Source: JBKJZO01 sp046715235
Lineage (GTDB): Bacteria; Actinomycetota; Actinomycetes; BP-191
Length of the DNA stretch: 13,135 nucleotides
Assembly (NCBI GenBank): GCA_046715235.1
Contig: JBKJZO010000170.1
Location: forward strand, 1 to 13,135
Direction: 5' to 3'
Made by a program: the position numbers and the translations under genes. Below are positions 7,124-13,135 of the stretch, piece by piece. Under the pieces are notes generated by a model. That model saw nothing but the letters and a program-made list of their open reading frames with translations. It had not been told where the DNA came from and did not search any database. How positions within the stretch are numbered: the stretch's first letter is position 1; the number at the start of each line of letters is the position of its first letter.

Positions 7124-7483
7124 GTGAGCATCCTGCTCGCCATACTGCTGTTGCTGTTCGGTGGTTTCGGCAGCATGGGGTCCGACTCCGCCGACGACAC
7201 CGAGCCGGTCTACAACGCCAACCAGCGCGAACTCCACGAGCAACTGCGGAGCGCCGCGACCGCGGAAGAGACGTACCTAACCGATCACGGGACCTACACG
7301 GCGTCCTTGAAAGACCTCGAGTCGGAGGGCCACTCGCCAGCTGACGGAGTCACCCTCACGATCATGAACGTGACCGCCAACGGTTATTGCCTGAAAGCCA
7401 CGACGGTGGCCGGAAACACGAGCGCCTACTACGACGCGTACGGCAACGGCGTGACCGACGAGCCATGCGGGCCCACGGAGTAG
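7124..7483 (+). CDS. Pilin-like exported protein
   Basis: This 119-residue protein has one N-terminal hydrophobic segment (residues 2-17) and then a polar region. ELHEQLRSAATAEETYLTDHGTYTASLKDL, read across 36-65, follows the alpha-helix-then-turn pattern of type IV pilin and pseudopilin globular domains. A C-terminal pair of cysteines (C89 and C115) brackets the part where pilins often have a disulfide loop, with GYCLKATT and a Tyr/Gly-rich stretch between. The usual prepilin cleavage site with a Glu five residues into the hydrophobic stretch is not visible, so processing by a prepilin peptidase is doubtful; it may instead be membrane-anchored or cut by signal peptidase. The GTG start at 7124 has GGGAG about 7 bases upstream. 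No pilus assembly genes are in view. The family call is by pattern only. Confidence 0.65.
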   Translation: MSILLAILLLLFGGFGSMGSDSADDTEPVYNANQRELHEQLRSAATAEETYLTDHGTYTASLKDLESEGHSPADGVTLTIMNVTANGYCLKATTVAGNTSAYYDAYGNGVTDEPCGPTE

Positions 7484-7492
7484 CCTCGGTCG

Positions 7493-8155
7493 GTGGGTAG
7501 GCCCGGTGGACTGTTCCGTCAGGGCGCGCAGGGTGCCGTCTACACCGTGTTGTACGCGTGGGAGCGCCATCGTCCGAGTCGCGCGGCCAGTTTGCTCGAC
7601 CTTGCCGGCGAACAGACGCACCTGACGACGGTCGTGCGCATCCCGCTGGAGGTCGCTGCCCCACTTGTCGAGGCCGTGCGACGGCTTCCCGGCGCTGACG
7701 ATCAATACGTCTACCCCGTCTCAGACCTACATCTGACCGTCCTGAACCTGGATCACGTCGCGGCTGCCGCGCTCCCCGAGAGCATCGCGAAGGTCGAGGC
7801 GGTCCTCGCCGACACGACAAGTTTCGAAGTGCGGCTTCGCGGTCTGGGTATGTCAGCGCAGTCGATCTACGCGCAGGTGTTCGACTGCTCAGGCGCTCTC
7901 CGGGTTCTTCGGAAGCGACTCAGCCACATCACCGGAGCCCGACCCACCCCTGCCCTGCGGCATCTGGGCTTTGTGAACGTCGCGCGCTACCTGGCGCCGG
8001 ACGTCGAGCGCCTGCGCGATGGTGTTCACGCTGCGCGGCAGGTTCCGTTCGGGACTCTGCTCGTGACAGCGGTCGAGATCGTGCGAACCGACAAGGTGTT
8101 GTCGCACTCGGGAACCACCCTGCTCAGCTCCGTCCGGCTCACCGGCGCCACATGA
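7493..8155 (+). CDS. 2H phosphoesterase/2'-5' RNA ligase-like protein
   Basis: This is a 220-residue protein, somewhat longer than the usual LigT-type domain of about 180. SDLHLTVLNLD (78-87) carries the first H-x-T motif (H80, T82) of the 2H superfamily. The expected second motif seems to be LRHLGFVNVARYL (155-167), where His157 is followed by Leu-Gly instead of x-Thr/Ser, so the second half-site is degenerate or the enzyme works differently. Superfamily members act on 2',3'-cyclic phosphates or 2'-5' RNA links. The start is GTG 7493, nine bases after the pilin-like gene, with no strong ribosome binding site; an internal GTG near 7547 is a possible alternative. The two genes could be co-transcribed, although a functional link is not evident. 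Confidence 0.68.
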   Translation: MGRPGGLFRQGAQGAVYTVLYAWERHRPSRAASLLDLAGEQTHLTTVVRIPLEVAAPLVEAVRRLPGADDQYVYPVSDLHLTVLNLDHVAAAALPESIAKVEAVLADTTSFEVRLRGLGMSAQSIYAQVFDCSGALRVLRKRLSHITGARPTPALRHLGFVNVARYLAPDVERLRDGVHAARQVPFGTLLVTAVEIVRTDKVLSHSGTTLLSSVRLTGAT

Positions 8156-8186
8156 GGAGCGATTCGGCGCTGGACGTGGGCGGAGC

Positions 8187-8243
8187 CGTCGAGAACTCCA
8201 GCTCGACCCGGCCAAGGACTACCAGCCGCAGGCCAAACCGTGA
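8187..8243 (+). pseudogene. C-terminal remnant of an IS481-family transposase
   Basis: In the frame ending at TGA 8241-8243, the bases translate as RRELQLDPAKDYQPQAKP. This matches the usual end of IS481-type transposases, which finish with a (R/L)-(E/R)-L-x-L-D/N-P-x-(R/K)-D-Y-Q-P signature. Upstream of about 8187 the frame no longer resembles a transposase, so the rest of the gene is gone. The assignment is from memory of the family, not from a search. Confidence 0.6.
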
Positions 8244-8285
8244 ACGATGTCCCGAGACACCTGTGAACGGTGTCCCGCGACATCA
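8187..8285 (+). mobile_element. Scar of an IS481-like element: transposase tail plus one terminal end
   Basis: After the transposase stop come two direct repeats of 23 bases (8240-8262 and 8263-8285), both with the core GTGAACG(A/G)TGTCCCG and each containing a TGTC...GACA half-palindrome. This kind of repeated GATGTCCCG-GACA end is typical of actinobacterial IS481-type termini, where the transposase binds. Only this end and the last codons of the gene remain. The element edge lies three bases from the encoded CCA of tRNA-Ser, so the insertion or later deletion stopped just outside the tRNA gene. Confidence 0.55.
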
Positions 8286-8288
8286 CAG

Positions 8289-8378
8289 TGGCGGTGGAGG
8301 TGGGATTTGAACCCACGGAGGGCTTGCACCCTCACACGCTTTCGAGGCGTGCGCCGTCGGCCACTAGGCAACTCCACC
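8289..8378 (-). tRNA. tRNA-Ser (anticodon CGA)
   Basis: The minus strand folds as a class II tRNA. The acceptor arm pairs GGTGGAG (8378-8372) with CTCCACC (8299-8293). The anticodon stem CACGC/GCGTG encloses loop CTCGAAA, giving anticodon CGA, which reads UCG serine codons. A long variable arm (GAGGG...CCCTC type) is present, as expected for serine, and the T arm GTGGG-TTCAAAT-CCCAC is intact. The discriminator G is followed by an encoded CCA (8291-8289). It lies 23 bases downstream of tadA on the same strand. Confidence 0.97.
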
Positions 8379-8401
8379 GCGGGCGAGCCTAACGGATGGC
8401 C

Positions 8402-8869
8402 TCAGTCGCCAGCGAGCCGGTTGCGCCGTTCAGCAAAGAAGTCCCGTAGCAGCGCAGCCGATTCGTCCGCGAGTACGCCGGCGCGCACCTCAGGGCGGTG
8501 GTTTAGCCGGCGGTCACGGACGACGTCCCACAGCGAGCCGATCGCTCCCGCCTTCGGGTCGGGCGCGCCGTAGACGATCCCCTCCACGCGTGCGAGAACC
8601 GAAGCGCCGGCGCACATCGTGCACGGCTCGAGCGTCACGACGAGGGTGCACCCCGTCAGCCGCCAGCTGCCCAGCTTGGCCGCGGCAGCCCGCAATACCA
8701 GCACTTCGGCGTGCGCGGTCGGGTCGGCGTCGGCCTCGCGGCGATTGCGGTCGCGCGCCAGCAGTCCCCCGTCGGCATCGAGGACAACAGCGCCGATCGG
8801 AACGTCTTCATGCTCGAGGGCGGCCCGCGCCTCGTCGAGCGCCACGCGCATCGCGGCGGTGACATCCAC
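8402..8869 (-). CDS. tadA: tRNA-specific adenosine deaminase (A34 to inosine)
   Basis: The 155-residue protein is typical TadA length. It has the zinc deaminase signature: HAE at 53-55 (zinc ligand H53, proton-shuttling E55) and PCTMC at 82-86 (C83 and C86 as zinc ligands). N-terminal EDVPIGAVV and AHAEVLVLRAAA are also characteristic. TadA converts the wobble adenosine of tRNA-Arg(ACG) to inosine so that it reads CGU, CGC and CGA codons. The GTG start at 8869 lies three bases after the upstream gene's stop, with a GAGG site nearby, so it is translated with the two TadA-associated genes. Nothing unusual is seen in the active site. Confidence 0.97.
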   Translation of the reverse strand: MDVTAAMRVALDEARAALEHEDVPIGAVVLDADGGLLARDRNRREADADPTAHAEVLVLRAAAAKLGSWRLTGCTLVVTLEPCTMCAGASVLARVEGIVYGAPDPKAGAIGSLWDVVRDRRLNHRPEVRAGVLADESAALLRDFFAERRNRLAGD

Positions 8870-8872
8870 GCG

Positions 8873-9355
8873 CTAGACCTCGCGCACTTCCTCGAGTACG
8901 TCCGCGCAGCCGGCCTTCGCACAGATTGCCGTGATCACGTCGGCGGGGAGCAACCCCTCCTCAGCGCAAAGCTCAAGGAGGGCCTCCGCGCTCACGCCGA
9001 GGTCGGCGACGATCGACTCGTCTCCTGCCGGTAGCGCCTCAGGGCGCGGACCGTCCTCTTCTTCGCTGTCGACCGGCGTGACGGGAACCTCGTCCTCCAT
9101 GATCCGGGCCGCGAGTTCGAACGTGTCGATCGCACGGAGATCGGAGATGAACGTGCGCGCGTCACGGTCGCCGTCGACGCGCACGATCGCGAAGTATTCG
9201 TCGTCCTGTTCGAGGAACAGCAGCGCGAGACCATCGGCGCGGTCGCGGATCTCGTCGACTAGCGAATCCAGGTCCTCGACGTCGTCAAGGACGATCTCCT
9301 CGCCGGACCAGCCGTCGGACGAACGGTGGAGTACGGCGGCGAAATAGTCCGACAC
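8873..9355 (-). CDS. TadA-associated protein, copy 1
   Basis: This 160-residue acidic protein looks like the actinobacterial tRNA adenosine deaminase-associated family: the N-terminal SDYFAAVLHR start, DEYFAIVRVDGDRDARTFISD (about 52-72), and the C-terminal part DESIVADLGVSAEALLELC followed by AICAKAGCADVLEEV. Its position directly in front of tadA, with three bases between stop and start, supports this. The biochemical role of the family is not established to my knowledge; a partner or stability role for TadA is inference. The GTG at 9355 is chosen because GGAG lies 8 bases upstream and it begins the conserved region; a TTG at 9388 is less likely. Confidence 0.85.
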   Translation of the reverse strand: MSDYFAAVLHRSSDGWSGEEIVLDDVEDLDSLVDEIRDRADGLALLFLEQDDEYFAIVRVDGDRDARTFISDLRAIDTFELAARIMEDEVPVTPVDSEEEDGPRPEALPAGDESIVADLGVSAEALLELCAEEGLLPADVITAICAKAGCADVLEEVREV

Positions 9356-9455
9356 GGGGTGGGCTCCGGCTCGTCGTCGTGATCGCAACCGACTGGCAGC
9401 GATGTGATGGTAGGGAGCGGACTAATGAGCACACAACGTGCCCGGACCGACCGCT

Positions 9456-9932
9456 CTAGTGGACGACCGCCTCCACGACTCGCTCGTACGCCTCGCCGAA
9501 ACCGGCCCGCCGGGCAATCGTCAGCAGCATTTCGTCGGCGTACGCGTCGAGATCCGACAGAACGGCGCCGAGCTCCATCTCGTCCAGCCCGAGGTCGGAG
9601 AAGATCGACAGGTCACCGACCGGCCATACGTCGTCGAGGTCGTCCTCGGCCGGCGGCTCTATCCCGAGGAATTCGACCGCCTGAGCGGCTAGGTCCCAAG
9701 CGACCGCAGCTGTCACATCGCTGAGCAGCAGCCGCGTGTCGGGCCCCAGAACGCGCGCGGCGACGAAGAACTCGTCGGCGACGTTGACCAGCGCGATCAC
9801 GCCGCCCTCACTGAGCTGCTGACGAGCGGCCGCGAGAAGCGACTCGAGATCACCGACGACTTTCTCGGGTAGCACAGCCGCGTCCCAGAGACCGCCTTCG
9901 CGGGTCACCACCACGGCGAAGTCCTCGCCCAT
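9456..9932 (-). CDS. TadA-associated protein, diverged second copy
   Basis: This is a 158-residue acidic protein clearly related to the gene just downstream. DEFFVAARV...DTRLLLSDVTAA (53-75) aligns with DEYFAIVRV...DARTFISDLRAI in copy 1, WDLAAQAVEFLG with FELAARIMED, and GDLSIFSDLGLDEMEL plus IARRAGFGEAYERVVE with the copy 1 C-terminus. The order and lengths are the same, so it is a full-length paralog, not a fragment. The ATG at 9932 has GGGAG 7 bases upstream and fixes the start; the frame is open further but the extra part looks non-coding. A gap of 100 bases separates it from copy 1, with no clear terminator. Function unknown; the pair precedes tadA on the same strand. Confidence 0.8.
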   Translation of the reverse strand: MGEDFAVVVTREGGLWDAAVLPEKVVGDLESLLAAARQQLSEGGVIALVNVADEFFVAARVLGPDTRLLLSDVTAAVAWDLAAQAVEFLGIEPPAEDDLDDVWPVGDLSIFSDLGLDEMELGAVLSDLDAYADEMLLTIARRAGFGEAYERVVEAVVH

Positions 9933-9955
9933 TGCTGGTCTCCCGTCCCTGCATG

Positions 9956-9996
9956 GATCTGCCGGCCAGATCGTGTCAGATCGCACCGTGCGGTGC
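9956..9996 (-). repeat. Two short hairpins between the flavoprotein gene and the TadA-associated operon
   Basis: GATCTG-CCGGC-CAGATC (9956-9972) and GCACCG-TG-CGGTGC (9983-9996) are perfect short inverted repeats in the 82-base gap after the flavoprotein stop. They could be a transcript end for that gene or a leader for the TadA-associated operon. No T-run follows, so a classic intrinsic terminator is not supported. Confidence 0.35.
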
Positions 9997-10014
9997 CCAG
10001 CCGTCGCGCCGTCG

Positions 10015-10965
10015 TCATTGCGGTGATTGCAGCTCGATTGCCGGATCGGGGGCCATCGGCGGGGATTCCGGCGACCCCGGCTCCCCGTGCAGGGAGCACG
10101 CCGCGCTAACCCCGGCGATGGTCCCCTTGGCGGCTGCGACCGCGATGAGCTGCATGCCGGGAGTGAGATCGCCGGCGGCGAACACCCCTGGAACGCTCGT
10201 CTGGCAGTTGTCGTCGACATCCACGTGGCCCTCTCCGGTCAGGCGGCAACCGAGCTGGCTGGCCAGATCGGTCTGTGGCTCGTGCGCGACGCTGAAGAAG
10301 AACAGGTCGCAGGCGAGCCTGCGGCCAGTGCGTAGGACGACGGCCTGCAGGTTTGCGCGATCGCCGTCCAGCCGGACGGCGTCGTCCTCGACCAGCTCGA
10401 TATCGTGCCGGGCCAGCGCCTCGCGGCAAGTGATGTCGCCTTCGAACGTGCGCCCGCCGGTGACCAGCGTCACCGACTTCGCCCAGTCGAGCAGAAGCAG
10501 GGCGAAGCCGGCCGCCGCCTTGCTCCAGCCGAGCGCCACGACGTTTCGATCACGCGCCTCGTAGCCGTCGCAGGTCGGGCAGTGGAACGCGCTCGCGCCG
10601 TAGTGCGTCTCGAAGTTGTCAACCTCGGGGAAGGCGTCGCGCACTCCGGTCGCGAGTATCAGGCGCAGCGCCCTGACCTCGTCTCCGTCGACGTCGAGCG
10701 TGAAGTCGCCCTCGTAGCCGCGGACGGATCGCACGATCCCCGGACGGCACTCGACACTCTCGTACGCCGACAGGTCGCGTGCCGCCCGCTCGCGCAGCTC
10801 GGCCGGGTTGATGCCGTCGGAGCCGAGAAATCCGTGCGCGGCGTCCACCGCGAGGTTGCGGTACGTGCCACTGTCGACGAGCAACGTGTGCCGCCGGTAC
10901 CGGCCCAGCCAGGTCGCGGCGGCGAGTCCGGCGGGGCCCCCACCTACCACCACGACGTCGTACAT
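10015..10965 (-). CDS. Thioredoxin reductase-like FAD-dependent disulfide oxidoreductase
   Basis: The 316-residue protein is the size of bacterial TrxB. VVVGGGPAGLAAA (5-17) is the FAD Rossmann motif, CPTCD (129-133) is the redox-active pair (usually CATC in TrxB), and GVFAAGDLTPG (260-270) is the second FAD motif with its Asp. The nucleotide-domain GxGxxA/G (GGGDSA in TrxB) is replaced by ALGWSKAAAG (144-153), so NADPH binding is altered or uses another donor. Related actinobacterial flavoproteins carry similar changes. ATG 10965 has AAGGG upstream; upstream extension is not supported. It is divergent from the DUF4383 gene. The physiological partner is unknown; it is called TrxB-like, not TrxB. 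Confidence 0.88.
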   Translation of the reverse strand: MYDVVVVGGGPAGLAAATWLGRYRRHTLLVDSGTYRNLAVDAAHGFLGSDGINPAELRERAARDLSAYESVECRPGIVRSVRGYEGDFTLDVDGDEVRALRLILATGVRDAFPEVDNFETHYGASAFHCPTCDGYEARDRNVVALGWSKAAAGFALLLLDWAKSVTLVTGGRTFEGDITCREALARHDIELVEDDAVRLDGDRANLQAVVLRTGRRLACDLFFFSVAHEPQTDLASQLGCRLTGEGHVDVDDNCQTSVPGVFAAGDLTPGMQLIAVAAAKGTIAGVSAACSLHGEPGSPESPPMAPDPAIELQSPQ

Positions 10966-11120
10966 CAGCAGGCCCTTCCCACTCAGGCGCAGGCCACGCG
11001 CGGGGCGGAAGGTTTCACCCTCGCCGTCTCGGACATCCACATCCGCCGCAGCCACCGCTGCGAACTAGTAGGGAAGCCAATCCCGCACGTGGGAGGCTCG
11101 CAAGGACGGAGGTTCTACCC

Positions 11121-11546
11121 ATGTCTCGCAACAAACTCATCGGGTACGTGTTCGGCGCCATCTACCTGGCCGTGGGCCTGGTCGGCTTCGCCGTCAACCG
11201 CGACTTCGCTGACAAGAACACCGAGGACAAGCTGCTTGGTCTGTTCGAGATCAACGGCCTGCACAACCTGGTGCACCTGCTGATCGGCGTAGCGCTGCTC
11301 TCGGCGGCGAGGGCCGGCTATCGCCTTGCTCGCTCGGCCAACATGGCGGTCGGTGGGACGTACGCGCTCGTGGGCGCCATTGGCCTGTTCATCGCGAACA
11401 ACACCAGCAGCGCGAACATCCTCTCGCTCAACGGAACCGACAACGTCCTGCACTTCGCGTCGGCGCTGGTGCTGCTTGGCGTCGCGCTGGGCGAGAAGGA
11501 CTACGTCGAGATCGACCGCGAGCGCGAGCGGGCCGACGTCCTCTAG
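11121..11546 (+). CDS. DUF4383 domain membrane protein
   Basis: This 141-residue protein has four predicted membrane segments (about 8-25, 50-66, 76-92, 108-123). The two His-containing motifs NGLHNLVHLLIGVALL and DNVLHFASALVLLGVAL, each before a helix, are characteristic of the DUF4383 family common in actinobacteria. A charged cytoplasmic-type tail (EKDYVEIDRERERADVL) ends it. GGAGG lies 8 bases before ATG 11121. Function is not established. It shares the 155-base upstream region with the divergent flavoprotein and its stop overlaps the stop of the facing histidine kinase gene. Confidence 0.9.
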   Translation: MSRNKLIGYVFGAIYLAVGLVGFAVNRDFADKNTEDKLLGLFEINGLHNLVHLLIGVALLSAARAGYRLARSANMAVGGTYALVGAIGLFIANNTSSANILSLNGTDNVLHFASALVLLGVALGEKDYVEIDRERERADVL

Positions 11547-13135
11547 CTGCCTGCGTCGACGACTGACAGCGGCTCGGCAAGCGCCACCCGCACGCCGAAG
11601 CACGCGCCGCCGGCCTCGACGGGCTCGTACCAGACCTCGCCGCCCTGCAACCCGGCAAGGCCGCGCGCGACCGAGAGACCCAGGCCCAGGCCGCGTGCGG
11701 TTCGGGTGCTGCCGGTAGAGGCCTGACTGAACTTCTCGAACAGGAACGGCACGAACTCGTCCGGTACGCCGTCGCCGCTGTCGCACACGCACAGCTCGAC
11801 CCGGTCGCCTACCGCGTGCGCCTCGACGACGACTGGTGGGCGGCCGTACTGAAGGGCGTTGTCGATGTACGCGGCGACGATCCGCTGGAGATGCTCGCGG
11901 TCGCCAAGAACATCGAGGTCGTCGGCGATCCGGACCTCGATGGTCTCTTCGCGCGACGGGTGGTGTCGGGCCGCGCGGTCGACGACCTCGCGCAGGGAGA
12001 GTCGCTGCTGGCGGGCCTGCAGGGTGCGTCCCTCGAGGCGCGCCATGATCAGCACTTCGTCGAGGAGGTCGGCGAGCGCACGCGCCTTGGTCTCGATCTC
12101 GACCGCGAACTGCAGCCGCTGCTCGTCGTTGAGCCCGTGCCACTGTCGCGTGAGCAGTGCCGCGAACCCGAGGATCGGCGTCAGCGGCGTCAGCAGCTCA
12201 TGCGAGACCGTCGCGAGGAAGTCGCTCTTGAGCTCGTTGAGCACCTGCAACTCGACGTTCGCGCGCTCCAGCTCGGTGGCGTACGTCTTCTGCGCCTCCT
12301 CTGCGCGGATGCGTTCGACGACCCGGCCAAGCTGCGTGCCGACGTTGCCCATCACCTCGAGCAGCTCGTCGTCAGGCTCCGCCGGCTGGGGGGAGAAGAA
12401 CTCGAGCACGGCGACGACGTCGGACCCGATCGCGACAGGAAAGCCGAAGGCGCCGCGTACGCCGATGCCCTCACCCGAGAGTGCTCGCGGTTGGCCCGGC
12501 TCGGTCTGCATGTCGTAGATCCATGCCGGCTTGCCGGTCAGGTGGACGCGCCCGGTCAGGCCGAGACCGCTGGGCACGACCGTCTTCCCGGTGACCCGGC
12601 GGAAGGTCGTGAACTTCTCCGGCTCGTCGAAGTGCCAGATCTCGGTCGGCACGAGCGCGTCGCGGCCCTCGTCGTACAGGTAGACGTGCCCTACCGGCCA
12701 GCCCACGCGGGTGCACACCTCGCGGATCGCGACCCCCAGCGCCTCCTCCAGGGTGCGCGCAGAGTTGGCCGCCATCGCGATCACCCGCAGCAGCTGGACG
12801 AAGACGTCGCTGCGCTTCCGCTCGCCGATCTCACGGTCGCGCTGCTCGAGGGCGCGACTGGCGGCGAGGGCGACGGCGGTCTGGCGGGCGAGTGCCTCCA
12901 TGAACAGCTCGTCCTGCTCGGTGAACGTGCCCTCCCCCGGCCCCTTGGTCAGGTAGAGCGCGCCGAGAACCTGCTGCTCGTAGAACATCGGGACGCCGAG
13001 GAAAGCCGCCATTGGGACGTGCGGGTCGGGGAACCCCACCGAGCGCGGGTCGTCGTCGAGCCGGTCGAGCCGGATCGCGGTCTTCTGATCGAGTACGGCG
13101 CCGAGCAGCCCGCGGCCCTCAGGCAGGTGTCGCAG
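11543..13135 (-). CDS. GAF-domain sensor histidine kinase (partial, N-terminus off the right edge)
   Basis: The frame is open to base 13135, giving 530 visible residues; the GTG at 13039 is only an internal codon, since the upstream frame still reads as GAF domain (PEGRGLLGA...TAIRLDRLDDDPRSVGF). The domains in order are the end of a first GAF domain (about 1-95), a linker helix, a second GAF domain (about 115-270), a short coiled coil, HisKA with SHELLTPLTPI (His at visible residue 312, bases 12202-12200), and HATPase_c with DNALQYGR (N box), CDSGDGVPDEF (G1), FLFEKFSQ (F box) and GLGLGLS (G2). No membrane segments are visible. It ends with a polar tail. No response regulator is next to it in view, so it is an orphan kinase here. 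The signal it senses is unknown. Confidence 0.93.
   Translation of the reverse strand: MRHLPEGRGLLGAVLDQKTAIRLDRLDDDPRSVGFPDPHVPMAAFLGVPMFYEQQVLGALYLTKGPGEGTFTEQDELFMEALARQTAVALAASRALEQRDREIGERKRSDVFVQLLRVIAMAANSARTLEEALGVAIREVCTRVGWPVGHVYLYDEGRDALVPTEIWHFDEPEKFTTFRRVTGKTVVPSGLGLTGRVHLTGKPAWIYDMQTEPGQPRALSGEGIGVRGAFGFPVAIGSDVVAVLEFFSPQPAEPDDELLEVMGNVGTQLGRVVERIRAEEAQKTYATELERANVELQVLNELKSDFLATVSHELLTPLTPILGFAALLTRQWHGLNDEQRLQFAVEIETKARALADLLDEVLIMARLEGRTLQARQQRLSLREVVDRAARHHPSREETIEVRIADDLDVLGDREHLQRIVAAYIDNALQYGRPPVVVEAHAVGDRVELCVCDSGDGVPDEFVPFLFEKFSQASTGSTRTARGLGLGLSVARGLAGLQGGEVWYEPVEAGGACFGVRVALAEPLSVVDAGS

Noticed and set aside
8289..8378. tRNA-Ser as an attachment site of an integrated island
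   Set aside because: No integrase gene and no duplicated tRNA 3' end are visible in the window; the neighbouring mobile trace is IS481-type, which does not integrate by att-site recombination.
10405..11283. 292-codon plus-strand ORF across the flavoprotein and into DUF4383
   Set aside because: It is out of frame with both genes and lacks any domain; antisense shadow.
11115..12143. 342-codon minus-strand ORF across DUF4383 and the kinase
   Set aside because: It is Arg-rich, crosses two well supported genes and shares no family pattern.

Overview
The window is high-GC, densely coded bacterial DNA with many GTG starts, clear Shine-Dalgarno sites, actinobacterial families (DUF4383, tRNA adenosine deaminase-associated proteins, an IS481-type scar) and a tRNA gene that encodes its own CCA end. 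This points to an actinomycete (Actinomycetota). A Thermoleophilia/Solirubrobacter-like source would fit the secreted calcium-repeat/beta-helix protein and the pilin-like protein, but that finer placement is inference.

Layout. 1-3342, all on the minus strand: a surface-glycan cassette of a DPM1-like family 2 glycosyltransferase with C-terminal membrane helices, a SAM-dependent methyltransferase joined to it by an ATGA overlap, and a membrane GT39/ArnT-type glycosyltransferase that runs off the left edge. The logical reading is a polyprenyl-phosphate-sugar synthase feeding a membrane transferase. The cassette's leader (3343-3507) holds two adjacent stem-loops. 3508-3684 holds a 58-residue, seven-cysteine ORF with a strong ribosome binding site. 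3792-4751 is a pirin. 4820-6826 is a large secreted protein made of a signal peptide, Asp-rich calcium (thrombospondin type 3-like) repeats, a Pro-Thr linker and a right-handed beta-helix. 6827-7123 is a divergent intergenic region with hairpins.

7124-8155, plus strand: a pilin-like exported protein and a 2H phosphoesterase-like protein. 8187-8285 is a scar of an IS481-family element, the last codons of the transposase plus one terminal end, which stops three bases short of the 3' end of tRNA-Ser(CGA). 8289-9932, minus strand: tRNA-Ser(CGA), tadA, and two tandem, diverged copies of the TadA-associated protein. 10015-10965 (minus) is a thioredoxin-reductase-like flavoprotein with a CPTC redox pair but an atypical nucleotide-binding motif. 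It is divergent from a DUF4383 four-helix membrane protein (11121-11546). That gene converges on a GAF-GAF sensor histidine kinase running off the right edge, and the two stop codons share one CTAG.

The best candidates for something little described are the small cysteine-rich ORF, the duplicated TadA-associated gene, and the structured leader of the glycan cassette. I saw no CRISPR array, phage module or recognisable defence island. All family assignments come from reading motifs by eye; no search was run.
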